In this document: positions 47,725 to 56,145 of the stretch, one piece after another
How positions within the stretch are numbered: the stretch's first letter is position 1
Layout: each line of letters begins with the position of its first letter
NCBI RefSeq assembly: GCF_028583545.1
Contig: NZ_CP087106.1
Coordinates: 310,001 to 374,000 of the forward strand
DNA length: 64,000 nt
DNA from: Methylobacterium sp. NMS14P
GTDB lineage: Bacteria > Pseudomonadota > Alphaproteobacteria > Rhizobiales > Beijerinckiaceae
Reading direction: 5' to 3'
Translations under genes and position numbers: made by a program
Notes under the pieces: generated by a model
Told to the model about the DNA's origin: nothing
The model's input: only the letters and a program-made list of their open reading frames with translations
The model's database searches: none

Positions 47725-48390
47725 CTAGTCCGCTCCGACGACCGAGAACGGATCGATCAGGCCGCATCGGATGCAGTAGTAGACGAGCTCCACGTCCGAG
47801 CTGACGCCGAGCTTCGACTTGATGGCGTAGTGGTAGTTCGCGACGGTCTTCGGCGAGAGGCTGAGATCGGACGCGATCGCGTCCGTGTGCCGCGCGTCGA
47901 GGATCATCCGCAGGATCTCGAACTCCCGGGGCGACAACAGGTCGATCGGAGGAACCTGCTCCTCCAGCCGGCTCGCGGCCAGCAGGTTTGAGATCTCCGC
48001 GCACAGGGTCAGCTTGTTGTTGAACACGCTGCGCACCGCGTCGATCAGAAGCGCCGAAGCGCTGCTCTTCGTGATGTAGCCGCGGGCGCCGGCGCGGATG
48101 GCCTGGAGCGCGTAGCTGACCGCGGCATGGACGCTGAACACGAGGATGCGGGCGCTCGGATCAACCTGCCGGATCTGCCGGATGGCGTCGATCCCGCCGC
48201 GACCGGGCATGCTGATGTCCATGATCACGACGTCCGGCTCCGCCGTGCGATAGGAGCGGTAGGCCTCCGCGCCGTCCTGAGCTTCGGCGGCGACCTCCAT
48301 GTCGGGCTGCCGTTCCAGGAGCCGCCGATATCCCTCCCGCACGACGGCATGATCGTCGACGAGCATCACCCGTATGCGCCTACCGGTCAT
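47725..48390 (-). CDS. NarL/LuxR-family response regulator
   Basis: A 221-residue DNA-binding response regulator. The receiver has the acidic pair (MLVDDHAVVREG), phospho-acceptor Asp58 in DVVIMDISMPGRGG, and Lys in ARGYITKSSA. The LuxR-type helix-turn-helix is at the end (LLSPREFEILRMILDARHTD, then LSLSPKTVANYHYAIKSKLG). It overlaps the sensor kinase gene by four bases (ATGA), so the two form a coupled pair. A strong intergenic stretch downstream separates it from gyrB. Targets are unknown; the divergently transcribed cupin gene beyond the kinase is a natural candidate. Confidence 0.94.
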   Translation of the reverse strand: MTGRRIRVMLVDDHAVVREGYRRLLERQPDMEVAAEAQDGAEAYRSYRTAEPDVVIMDISMPGRGGIDAIRQIRQVDPSARILVFSVHAAVSYALQAIRAGARGYITKSSASALLIDAVRSVFNNKLTLCAEISNLLAASRLEEQVPPIDLLSPREFEILRMILDARHTDAIASDLSLSPKTVANYHYAIKSKLGVSSDVELVYYCIRCGLIDPFSVVGAD

Positions 48391-49817
48391 GACACCTCCC
48401 TGGCGACGAGCGCGGTGCGAAAGCGGACCCGCAGTCGGAACCCGCCGCCCGGGGCCGTTTCCGTCACGATCTGCCCGCCGAGCGCGTGGACGCGGTCGCG
48501 CATGCCGAGCAGGCCGAGACCGGAATGCGGGCGATCCAGCACCTCCGCGGGCGCGCCGCTCCCGTCGTCGGCGAAGACCAGCCGGACTTCGGCACCGCTG
48601 TCGGTCTCCACGATGTCCAGCGCGATCGCCACGGTGCGCGCCGCCGCGTGGCGGACGGCGTTGGTGAGGCCTTCCTGGATGATCCGATAGACATGGGCCG
48701 CCGCCTCGGAGGGCAGGCGGTCGACCCGCGCGTCGGCCTGGAGCGTGACGTGGATCCGATCGCCGGCCCGCTGCGCCTGGGCGCCGATCAAGCTGCGGAG
48801 CGCGATTCGCAGCCCGAGATCGTCGATCTCCGGTGGCCTGAGCGCGGCCAGAGTGTTCCGGAGCGCCCGCACGGCGTCCGATGCCATGATGGCGAGCTCG
48901 GCGCTCTCCGCCGGGACCGACGGCGCTCCTGAGCGCGCGCCGTCCTGGATCGACCGGGCGAGGAGGCTCAGGGCCGTCAGCCTCTGCGCCACGTCGTCGT
49001 GCAGTTCGAGCGACAGCCACCGGCGCTCCTGCTCCTGGGCATCGATCAGCCGGCGGGCGAGCTCGGCGCGCTCGCGTGTGGCAATCTGGAGATGGCCGGC
49101 AAGCGCGTTGAAGACCGTCGCGATGCGCCGGAGTTCGCGCAGGCGGAAGCTCGGCAGTCGCCACGCGAGGTCGCCCTTCGCGACGCGGTCGATACCGACG
49201 AGGATCTCGTTGGCGGGACGCAGGGCGTGCGCGACCGCGCCGTAGACCAGCACGCACAGGACGACCGTCATGGCCGCGAGGGCGCCGGAGACCTGCTTCA
49301 GCACGATCCACGCGGAGCCCACGACGGCGCCCGGATCGATATCCGCCTCGACGGTCCCCCGGCGCGAACCCTGATGCTCAAGCGGCAGACTGACGGTGGA
49401 TCCGGCGAAGAAGAGGGACCGGTAGAGCGTCGCGAACCAGTCGGGAGCCGCGAGCGCGTGCGGCTCGACGCCGACGCAGCTCGACCGTGTCGGACCGATG
49501 TCCGCCGGGATCAGCTGCACGCACTGACCGGGTTGCAGGGCGTACCGTGTGACGATCTCCCAGTCCGGGAAGCGTTCGGGAATGTCCGCGGCCCGCTCGA
49601 TGCGCAGGAGCTGCAGGCGGAGCTGCTTGTGCACCTCGCCGGCCGTCTCGGCGTTTCGCTGCCTGGTCTTCGCCGCGACGTCGTGCATCGCGTACGCGGC
49701 CGCTCCGGCGGCGCAGAGGATCGCGATCAGCGCGATGCGGCCGACGAGAGCCCATTTGAGATTCAGCTCGCGCGCGTCCCAGCCGGCCAGGACCTGCTTG
49801 AGCCTGAAGGTCGTCAC
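48387..49817 (-). CDS. Membrane sensor histidine kinase, HisKA_3 type
   Basis: A 476-residue NarX/UhpB-like kinase. Membrane segments lie near residues 24-42 and 172-196, enclosing a 130-residue periplasmic sensor with two Cys (GQCVQLI, RSSCVGV) that may form a disulfide. A HAMP region (ALRPANEILVGIDRVAKGD) and coiled linker lead to the H-box LSLELHDDVAQRLTAL (His273) and a HATPase domain ending FADDGSG and GLGLLGMRDRVHALGG. The start is GTG at 49817 after GGGAGGG. It pairs with the response regulator gene that overlaps it, and its signal is unknown. The exported cupin gene is divergent. Confidence 0.93.
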   Translation of the reverse strand: MTTFRLKQVLAGWDARELNLKWALVGRIALIAILCAAGAAAYAMHDVAAKTRQRNAETAGEVHKQLRLQLLRIERAADIPERFPDWEIVTRYALQPGQCVQLIPADIGPTRSSCVGVEPHALAAPDWFATLYRSLFFAGSTVSLPLEHQGSRRGTVEADIDPGAVVGSAWIVLKQVSGALAAMTVVLCVLVYGAVAHALRPANEILVGIDRVAKGDLAWRLPSFRLRELRRIATVFNALAGHLQIATRERAELARRLIDAQEQERRWLSLELHDDVAQRLTALSLLARSIQDGARSGAPSVPAESAELAIMASDAVRALRNTLAALRPPEIDDLGLRIALRSLIGAQAQRAGDRIHVTLQADARVDRLPSEAAAHVYRIIQEGLTNAVRHAAARTVAIALDIVETDSGAEVRLVFADDGSGAPAEVLDRPHSGLGLLGMRDRVHALGGQIVTETAPGGGFRLRVRFRTALVAREVS

Positions 49818-50081
49818 CCGTGCCCTCCCGAAAGGCCGAGGGTAATCGAGCCCGCGATCGTCTTGGAAGGGCCCGCGCCACAGTCGTGGGATTTGCCCAG
49901 GTCGGCGCGGGCGTTCTGCCGTAGCGGGCCCGCCGGCACGCGGTCTAACAGGTTCGAGCCTGGCGAGAACGGCCCGAGGGCAACAACGGCTCGGCGAAAG
50001 CGAACGGGTTCAATCCAGGCCTCGCTCCTCCGCCGATCACCCGGCGGTGGCCCCCATAACGCGCCGATCTGGAGACCGTCG
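49818..50081. other. Divergent intergenic region between sensor kinase and cupin genes
   Basis: This 264-base gap should hold promoters in both directions. No strong palindrome or hairpin stands out by eye; a GGAGACC ribosome site precedes the cupin ATG. Confidence 0.5.
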
Positions 50082-50561
50082 ATGCGTTTGCGTCAGAGCT
50101 GCTGTCTCGTCCTCCTTCTCGCGGGCCTCGCGCCGCCGGCACGTGCGGGCGAGATGGTCATGGTCACCGGTGACGACGCCGTCCGGTGGCGCGCCGCGCC
50201 GCCGTCCCTGCCGAAGGGCAGCGAGATCAGCATCATCGCGGGCGATCCCGACAAGCCCGGCCCCTTCACGCTCAGACTTCGGTTCCCGCCGGATTACGTC
50301 ATCGCGCCGCACACGCACGCGACCGACGAGAGCGTGACCGTGCTGTCCGGCAATCTCGTCCACGACATGGGGGAGACCATCGACGCGACCCGCGGCCAGC
50401 GTCTTCAGCAGGGTGCCTTCCTGTATCTGCCGGCCCGCATGCCCCACGCGCTGTGGACGACGCGGGAACCGGCCATGATCCAGGTTTCCGGGACGGGGCC
50501 TTTCGGGCTCGACTACATCAAGCCTTCCGACGATCCGAGAAAGACCCGCCCGGACAAGTGA
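50082..50561 (+). CDS. Exported cupin-domain protein
   Basis: A 159-residue protein with a signal peptide (QSCCLVLLLAGLAPPARA, cleavage before GEMVM) and a single cupin barrel. The metal motif is visible as YVIAPHTHATDESVTVLSG (cupin motif 1, with His-x-His and a Glu) and MPHALWTTREP (motif 2 His). It probably binds a divalent metal in the periplasm and may be an enzyme or ligand-binding protein. ATG at 50082 follows CTGGAGACCGTCG. It is divergent from the two-component genes. No specific substrate can be inferred. Confidence 0.87.
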   Translation: MRLRQSCCLVLLLAGLAPPARAGEMVMVTGDDAVRWRAAPPSLPKGSEISIIAGDPDKPGPFTLRLRFPPDYVIAPHTHATDESVTVLSGNLVHDMGETIDATRGQRLQQGAFLYLPARMPHALWTTREPAMIQVSGTGPFGLDYIKPSDDPRKTRPDK

Positions 50562-50754
50562 TGGTCCGCGAGGCTGCGATCCTCACGCGCCAGGCGTCAC
50601 CAGACGCCGCCGACGTCGCTCATCCTGCCGCGACCGCGGCCCCCCGGGGCGAGCTTCCCGCGGCAAGGTCCGGAGCACCCGAAGCTCGGGCCGGTGGCTC
50701 CCGGCCGAATCCCGGGCAAGACCCCGACCGCATCCGACAGGGATCATCCAGATC

Positions 50755-52371
50755 ATGAGCTCTTCAGACGCCCTCGACCGGGACGATCTCGCGCGGCGCG
50801 CGGAGGAGAATCAGGCCCGGCTGACCGCCGACTTGAAGCCGGCATACGACTTCGTCGTGTGCGGCGCCGGAGCCTCCGGGTCGGTCGTCGCGCGGCGGCT
50901 GGCGGAGAACCCCGAGGTTCAAGTGCTGCTGCTCGAGGCGGGCGGCTCGGACGAGGCCGAATCCGTGCTCGATCCGGCCCTCTGGCCGACCAACCTGGGC
51001 GGCGCGCGGGATTGGGGATTCCGCGCGGAGCCGAATGCCCACCTGAACGGGCGCGCGCTCTCCATGGCGATGGGCAAGGGGCTGGGCGGCGGCTCCAGCG
51101 TCAACGTGATGGTGTGGGCGCGCGGTCACCGGTCTGACTGGGATGCCTTCGCCGCCGAGGCCGGCGACGCGGCCTGGGGTTACGAGAGCGTCAGCGACAT
51201 CTACCGGCGCATCGAGGACTGGCACGGTGCGCCCGATCCGGCGCACCGCGGAAGCGGCGGTCCGGTCTGGGTGCAGCCCGCGCCCGATCCCAGCCCCGTG
51301 GCTTACGCCATGCTCGACGCCGCGCGGGAGCTGGGCATCCCGACCTTCGACAACCCCAACGGCCGCATGATGGAGGGACCCGGCGGCGCGGCGCTGACCG
51401 ACATGCTGGTCCGCGACGGCCGCCGCGTCTCGCTCTTCCGCGCCTACGTCCATCCCTGGCTCGACCGCCCGAACCTGACCGTCCTCACGGACGCGCTCGT
51501 CCGCCGCGTGACCTTCGACGGACGTCGCGCCACGGGGGTCGAGTTCGTCCACGCGGGCGCGGTCAGGACGATCGGCGCGCGTGCCGAGATCGTGCTGTCG
51601 ATGGGGGCGATCCACACGCCCAAGGTGCTGATGCTGTCGGGGATCGGCGACCGCGACGAGCTCGGGGCGCTCGGCATCCCGTCGGTGCAGCATCTGCCCG
51701 GCGTCGGGCAGAACCTTCAGGACCACGTGTCCTTCGGGTGCACCTGGGAATACGCCGAGCCGATCGCGCCGCGGAACAGCGGCAGCGAGGCGACCCTGTA
51801 CTGGACGAGCCGGCCAGACCTCTCGGCACCGGACCTGCTGTTCTGCCAGGTCGAGTTTCCGGTTCCGAGCGAGCAGACTGCAGGCCGCGGCGTGCCGACC
51901 CATGGCTGGACGATGTTCGCCGGCCTCGCGCGGCCCGCCAGTCGCGGCCGCCTGCGGCTCCGGAGCGCCGACATGGCGACGCCTCCGGCCATCGAGGCGA
52001 ACTTCCTGTCCCACCCGGCCGACGTGACCACGGCCGCGGCCTGCGTCGACCTCTGCCGCGCTCTCGGCAACGCGCGGCCGTTCCGCCCCTTCGTGCGCGG
52101 CGAGTCAATGCCGGGCCCGCTGTCGGGCGCGGCGATGGCGGACTACATCCGCGACGCTGCCGTCACCTACTGGCACCAGAGCTGCACAGCCAGGATGGGT
52201 CGCGACGCGATGGCGGTCGTCGACGGCGCGCTCAGGGTCTACGGCATCGACGGCCTCCGGGTCGCCGACGCCTCGATCCTACCCCGCGTGACCACCGGCA
52301 ACACGCAGGCGCCGTGCACGGTGATCGGCGAGCGGGCCGCAGAGATGTTGAAGCGGGCGCACGGTCTGTAA
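50755..52371 (+). CDS. GMC-family FAD oxidoreductase
   Basis: A 538-residue choline-dehydrogenase-like oxidoreductase that oxidises an alcohol group using FAD. Signatures: dinucleotide motif FVVCGAGASGSVVARR near residue 33, GLGGGSSVNVMVWARGH (GMC signature 1), AIHTPKVLMLSGIG (signature 2), and the C-terminal catalytic His region TYWHQSCTARMG with IDGLRVADASILPRVTTGNT. No signal peptide. It is preceded by a GGGATCATCCAG stretch and stands before the Crp operon. A second GMC oxidoreductase is at 59091-60725; the two are clearly different. Substrate unknown. Confidence 0.92.
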   Translation: MSSSDALDRDDLARRAEENQARLTADLKPAYDFVVCGAGASGSVVARRLAENPEVQVLLLEAGGSDEAESVLDPALWPTNLGGARDWGFRAEPNAHLNGRALSMAMGKGLGGGSSVNVMVWARGHRSDWDAFAAEAGDAAWGYESVSDIYRRIEDWHGAPDPAHRGSGGPVWVQPAPDPSPVAYAMLDAARELGIPTFDNPNGRMMEGPGGAALTDMLVRDGRRVSLFRAYVHPWLDRPNLTVLTDALVRRVTFDGRRATGVEFVHAGAVRTIGARAEIVLSMGAIHTPKVLMLSGIGDRDELGALGIPSVQHLPGVGQNLQDHVSFGCTWEYAEPIAPRNSGSEATLYWTSRPDLSAPDLLFCQVEFPVPSEQTAGRGVPTHGWTMFAGLARPASRGRLRLRSADMATPPAIEANFLSHPADVTTAAACVDLCRALGNARPFRPFVRGESMPGPLSGAAMADYIRDAAVTYWHQSCTARMGRDAMAVVDGALRVYGIDGLRVADASILPRVTTGNTQAPCTVIGERAAEMLKRAHGL

Positions 52372-52501
52372 CAATCGTCACCGCGGCGAGCCCGCCCGCG
52401 GACCGCGCCCATGATCATCCTCCGCTTCCGCGATGTAAGCCTTGCTAATCGCGCCCCGACACGCGCATAAGCTCCGGCTCGACGGCCGGAGAGATGCAGT
52501 C

Positions 52502-53182
52502 GTGAGCACGCCGCACACGCTCATTCGGTTCCTGAAGGCCAACGCGTTCTTCGCTGAGCTTGGTCCGGAAGCGATCGAGACCATCGCCGGCCTGTGCACG
52601 ACGCGCAGCCTCGCGCGCCACGAGATCCTCTTCCAGAAGGGCGACCCGGGCGACGCCCTCTACGCCGTGCGGCGCGGGCAGATACGCATCGGGGCCGGCT
52701 CCAACGACGGGCGCGCCGTCACCCTCAACCTGCTCGGGCCGGGCGACGTCTTCGGCGAGATCGCCTTCCTCGACGGCCATCCGCGGACCGCCGAGGCCGT
52801 GGCGCTCGAGCCGGCCGACCTCTTCGTCGTGGAGGGGCGGGCCTTCCTCAAGCTCCTCGCCGGGGATCCCGCGCTGGCGGTCCAGATCATCGGTCTGCTG
52901 TGCCAGCGCTTGCGCTGGATGAGCGCGCGCATGGAGGAGGCGACGCTGCTGCCACTCGACATCCGCCTCGCCCGGCGCCTGATCATGCTGTCGGAGGATT
53001 ACGGCGCCGAGATCCAGGTGACGCAGCAGGAACTCGCGGCGTTCGTCGGCGCGGCCCGGGAGAGCGTCAACCGCGTCCTGCAGGACTGGCGGAGATCGGG
53101 CCTCATCGATCTCGGCCGCGCACGCGTCACCGTGCGGGCCTCACACCGCCTCGTCGCGCTCGGCGCGCGGGCGCAGACATGA
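52502..53182 (+). CDS. Crp/Fnr-family regulator with cyclic-nucleotide-binding signature
   Basis: A 226-residue regulator. The cyclic-nucleotide domain keeps the phosphate-binding cassette residues: GDVFGEIAFLDGHPRTAEAV, with Gly-Glu and Arg-Thr placed as in CRP. The winged helix contains VTQQELAAFVGAARESVNRVL; the recognition-helix RESVNR matches the Arg-Glu...Arg pattern of E. coli CRP that reads TGTGA. GTG at 52502, after GGAGAGATGCAGTC, is preferred over a TTG at 52442. It lacks the FNR cysteines. A FecR-like gene and a CHASE2 cyclase gene follow with tiny or overlapping gaps, so ligand supply and sensing may be encoded in one operon. Confidence 0.9.
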   Translation: MSTPHTLIRFLKANAFFAELGPEAIETIAGLCTTRSLARHEILFQKGDPGDALYAVRRGQIRIGAGSNDGRAVTLNLLGPGDVFGEIAFLDGHPRTAEAVALEPADLFVVEGRAFLKLLAGDPALAVQIIGLLCQRLRWMSARMEEATLLPLDIRLARRLIMLSEDYGAEIQVTQQELAAFVGAARESVNRVLQDWRRSGLIDLGRARVTVRASHRLVALGARAQT

Positions 53183-53205
53183 CCGGGTCGACAGGGCATC
53201 ATCGC

Positions 53206-53727
53206 ATGAGAATCGCAGCGCGCCTGGCGGCCATCGCCGCCGTCACCCTCGCGGCGTCGAGCGCCGCCGCGCAGACGCGCTGCACGGAGACGACGCGCTT
53301 CGACCCGCCCTTGCGGATCCTGCACTGCGCCGATGGCCTGACCCTCGAAGTCGAGCGCGCGGGCAGCCTGCGGCCCCTGGATCCGGACGGCGACGGGCAT
53401 CTCAAGGGCGCCGAGATCGGCGGCAACGCGGTCTTCGTCACCATCCCGGCGAGCCGCCGCGTCCGCCGGGACGGCTTCCAGATCCTCACGCCTCACGCGG
53501 TGGCCTCGGTGCGGGGCACGGTCTACGCGGTCGACGTGACCCGGGCGCGCACCGCCGTCTTCGTGGCTCAGGGACGGGTCGACGTCGCCCGGCGCGATGC
53601 GCCGCAGACCGCCGTCACGCTCGGGCCGGGCGAGGGGGTCGACGTCGATGACGGCCGCGACCCTCTGGAAGTCCGGCGCTGGCCCCAGGAGCGCGTCAGG
53701 AGCCTTCTCGAGCGGTTCGGGCGTTGA
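53206..53727 (+). CDS. Exported FecR-domain protein
   Basis: A 173-residue protein with a signal peptide (MRIAARLAAIAAVTLAASSA, cleavage near AAQT) and a FecR-like beta domain (DGFQILTPHAVASVRGT, FVAQGRVDVARR, LGPGEGVDVDDG). Unlike the sigma-regulator FecR it is entirely periplasmic, with Cys at CTETTRF and LHCADG that may pair. ATG at 53206 best fits the signal peptide; ATG at 53179 overlaps the Crp gene stop (ATGA) and is an alternative. The cyclase gene starts inside its stop codon. FecR-CHASE2-cyclase neighbours are known in alphaproteobacteria; the protein may modulate the cyclase. Confidence 0.87.
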   Translation: MRIAARLAAIAAVTLAASSAAAQTRCTETTRFDPPLRILHCADGLTLEVERAGSLRPLDPDGDGHLKGAEIGGNAVFVTIPASRRVRRDGFQILTPHAVASVRGTVYAVDVTRARTAVFVAQGRVDVARRDAPQTAVTLGPGEGVDVDDGRDPLEVRRWPQERVRSLLERFGR

Positions 53728-55610
53728 GCGAGGCCGGTCGACCGGCGGTTCCGCCGCCCGACCGTGCCTACCGCCGGGCGCGCCTCGTTCTCGTGCTCGC
53801 CGCCTCGGTCGGCGCGCTCGCCTGGGGCGTCTGGCTCGGCCAGCTTCACCTCGCCGGTCGCGCGACGCCTCTCGACCGCCTCGAATCCGCCCTCACGGAC
53901 CTGCGCCTGCGGCTCGCGGGCCCGCGAGCGCCGCCGGCCAACCTCACGGTCGTGGCGATCGACGACGCGACGGTGCGGCGGGAAGGCGGCTTCCCGGTCT
54001 CCCGGGCCACGATGGCGCGGATCATCGAGCGGGTGGCGGCGGCGCGCCCGCGCGTGATCGCCGTCGACGTGCTCTTCCTCGACGCGGGACGGCAGCCGGA
54101 CGCGGACAACGCGCTCGCCGCCGCCCTCGGGAAGACGACCGCGATCCTGGCCTCGGCGGCCGTCTTCGACGGCAGCGCCAGCGAGGACGGCATCCCGGTC
54201 GCCAGCGCGCTCCACCGGCCGACACCGAGGCTCGGCGAAGACGTCGCGTCGGGCGTCGTCAACGTCGCCGAGGACGCGTCCGGCGTACCCCGCCATCTTC
54301 CGCTGGTCGTGCGGACCGCCGACGGCGTCGCCGAATCCTTCGTGCTGCGGGCTGCGGCCCTGGCGGCCCGCAGCGATCCCGTGCTCAGCAAGGGCCGGGT
54401 CCAGATTGGCGGAGGCGCGCTGCCCCTGGACCTGGGCTACCACCTCCCGCTGCGGCCCTACGGACCGCGACGCACGATCGCGACAGTGAGCGCGGCCGCC
54501 CTCCTCGACGGCACGGCGCCGGCCGCGGCGCTCTCGGACGGCATCGCGGTGATCGGCGTCACCGCGCTCGGCGGCGGCGACACCTTCGCCACCGCGTTCG
54601 ATCCTGTCATGCCCGGCGTCGAGCTCCTCGCGACCGGCATCGCCCATCTCACCACGGGGGACGGCCTCGTGCGCGACGCCGCCGTCCGACGGCGCGACGC
54701 CGCGGCTTCCGTCCTCCTGGCGGTCGGGACAACGCTCGCCATCGCGCTCCTGCCGCCGGGCCCGGGCCTGATCCTGGTGCTTCTCGCGACGGCCGGATGG
54801 CTCGCCGCGGGCGCCGTCGCCTTCGCGCACGGCATCTGGTTCAGCGCCGCGCTGCCGCTCGCGGCGGTGGGATTGCCGGCGCTGGCCTGCGCGGTGGGCC
54901 GCCAGACGCTGGAGCGCCGCCAGAGCGCCCGGGTGGCGCGCTCCGAGCAGGTTCTCCGGCGGCTGCAGCCCGCCGCTCTGGCCGAGCGGCTCGCCCGCGA
55001 TCCCGGCTACCTCGCCGAGCCCGTCGCGCGGGACATCCCCGTGCTGTTCGTCGATCTGACCGGTTTCACGCGCCGGAGCGAGCAGTTGGGCCCGGTGCGG
55101 ACCCGGGCGATGCTCAAGACATTCCACGATCTCGTGGACGAGGCGGTGACACTGCGCGGGGGCGTCGTCGTGAACTTCATGGGCGACGGGGCCATGATCC
55201 TGTTCGGCGCGCTCGATCCGGATCGGGATCAGGCCGCGCACGCCGTCCGGGCCGCGGAGGAGCTCATCGCCCGCACGCGTGCCTGGATCGCGCGCAGCCC
55301 GGTCCTGTCCGAGGCCGGCCCGGCCCTCGACCTGCGCATCGGCGCGCATTACGGGCCGGTGATCCTCTCGCGCCTCGGGAGCGATAGCAACCAGCACGTC
55401 ACCGCCACGGGCGACACGGTCAACGTCGCGAGCCGACTGCTCGCGGTCGCGGCGGACGCCAATGCCCGCCTGGCGCTCAGCGCCGAGCTGGCGCACGCGG
55501 CCGGGATCGACCTGTCGGAGGGAACGTTCGAGGGCCGAACCGCGGCGATCCGCGGCCGCAGCCGGCCCCTCGAGGTCTGGCTGAGCCACCCGCGCGCGGC
55601 TGAGCCGTAG
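53724..55610 (+). CDS. Class III adenylate/guanylate cyclase with CHASE2 sensor domain
   Basis: A 628-residue membrane cyclase. One membrane segment near residues 24-42, then a CHASE2 extracytoplasmic domain (LTVVAIDDATVRREGGFPVS, RPRVIAVDVLFLD, DTFATAFDPVMPGVELLATG), three membrane segments near 310-390 and a class III cyclase domain from about 430. Metal-binding Asp motifs are VLFVDLTGFTRRSEQ and VVNFMGDGAMILFG, with GDTVNVASRLLA later. Start is TTG, overlapping the stop of the FecR-like gene by four bases. Together with the Crp-type regulator it probably forms a cAMP or cGMP circuit; the external signal is unknown. Confidence 0.93.
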   Translation: MSEAGRPAVPPPDRAYRRARLVLVLAASVGALAWGVWLGQLHLAGRATPLDRLESALTDLRLRLAGPRAPPANLTVVAIDDATVRREGGFPVSRATMARIIERVAAARPRVIAVDVLFLDAGRQPDADNALAAALGKTTAILASAAVFDGSASEDGIPVASALHRPTPRLGEDVASGVVNVAEDASGVPRHLPLVVRTADGVAESFVLRAAALAARSDPVLSKGRVQIGGGALPLDLGYHLPLRPYGPRRTIATVSAAALLDGTAPAAALSDGIAVIGVTALGGGDTFATAFDPVMPGVELLATGIAHLTTGDGLVRDAAVRRRDAAASVLLAVGTTLAIALLPPGPGLILVLLATAGWLAAGAVAFAHGIWFSAALPLAAVGLPALACAVGRQTLERRQSARVARSEQVLRRLQPAALAERLARDPGYLAEPVARDIPVLFVDLTGFTRRSEQLGPVRTRAMLKTFHDLVDEAVTLRGGVVVNFMGDGAMILFGALDPDRDQAAHAVRAAEELIARTRAWIARSPVLSEAGPALDLRIGAHYGPVILSRLGSDSNQHVTATGDTVNVASRLLAVAADANARLALSAELAHAAGIDLSEGTFEGRTAAIRGRSRPLEVWLSHPRAAEP

Positions 55611-55656
55611 CCCCACCCCCGAGCGAGCGTCGCCCGCGCCGAGGCTCGCGCCGACT

Positions 55657-55674
55657 CTGTGACCCGGATCACAG
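55657..55674. promoter_or_regulatory. Perfect CRP-type operator
   Basis: CTGTGA-CCCGGA-TCACAG contains an exact TGTGA-N6-TCACA dyad (55658-55662 and 55669-55673). It lies 48 bases after the cyclase stop and 53 bases before the ATG of the His-rich gene at 55727. It is the consensus read by CRP; the Crp-family gene at 52502 has the matching recognition helix, so regulation by it is a strong inference. Confidence 0.7.
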
Positions 55675-55726
55675 TCGCCCCCGGCCGGCCGGTGCATCGT
55701 CCCTGCATCGCAACGGGAGATATCTC

Positions 55727-56002
55727 ATGACGACCACCTCGACGAAGAGCGCGATCCTGGCCGGTCTCGCCCTCGCGGCTCTGGCGACCGTTCCCGGACG
55801 TGCCGAAGCGCGCGGGTTCGGACATGGAGGCTTCGGGCACCATGGCGGCTTCCACCACGGCTTCCACCACGGGGGGGTCCACCACGGCCACCATCACCGC
55901 TTCGGCGGCCATGGCTGGTGGAGCCCGGCGGGCGGCTACTTCGGCGACTGCCGCCTGATCTTCAGCCCCGTCCGGGGCCGCTACGAGCGGCTCTGCCGCT
56001 GA
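55727..56002 (+). CDS. Small secreted Gly/His-rich protein
   Basis: A 91-residue product with a signal peptide (SAILAGLALAALATVPGRAEA, cleavage near AEARG) and a mature domain dominated by Gly, His and Phe (HGGFGHHGGFHHGFHHGGVHHG over several repeats), ending in a Cys pair (DCRLIFSPV, RLCR). The His density suggests metal binding, and the Cys pair a disulfide; both are inference. A GGGAGATATCTC ribosome site precedes ATG. A perfect CRP-type operator lies 53 bases upstream, so it may respond to cyclic nucleotide. It resembles in style, but not in sequence, the small protein at 11975. Confidence 0.75.
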   Translation: MTTTSTKSAILAGLALAALATVPGRAEARGFGHGGFGHHGGFHHGFHHGGVHHGHHHRFGGHGWWSPAGGYFGDCRLIFSPVRGRYERLCR

Positions 56003-56145
56003 GACGTCCCCTCGTTGGAGGACCGGTCAGGCCGGTCGGCCGGCGAACCGAGACCACGCGCATCCGGCCGCTCCTGGGCGGCCGGACAGCCTCGGGCGGC
56101 TTCTCCGCCGATCCCGACGGCCACGCCCCCGAAGGAGCATCGCCC

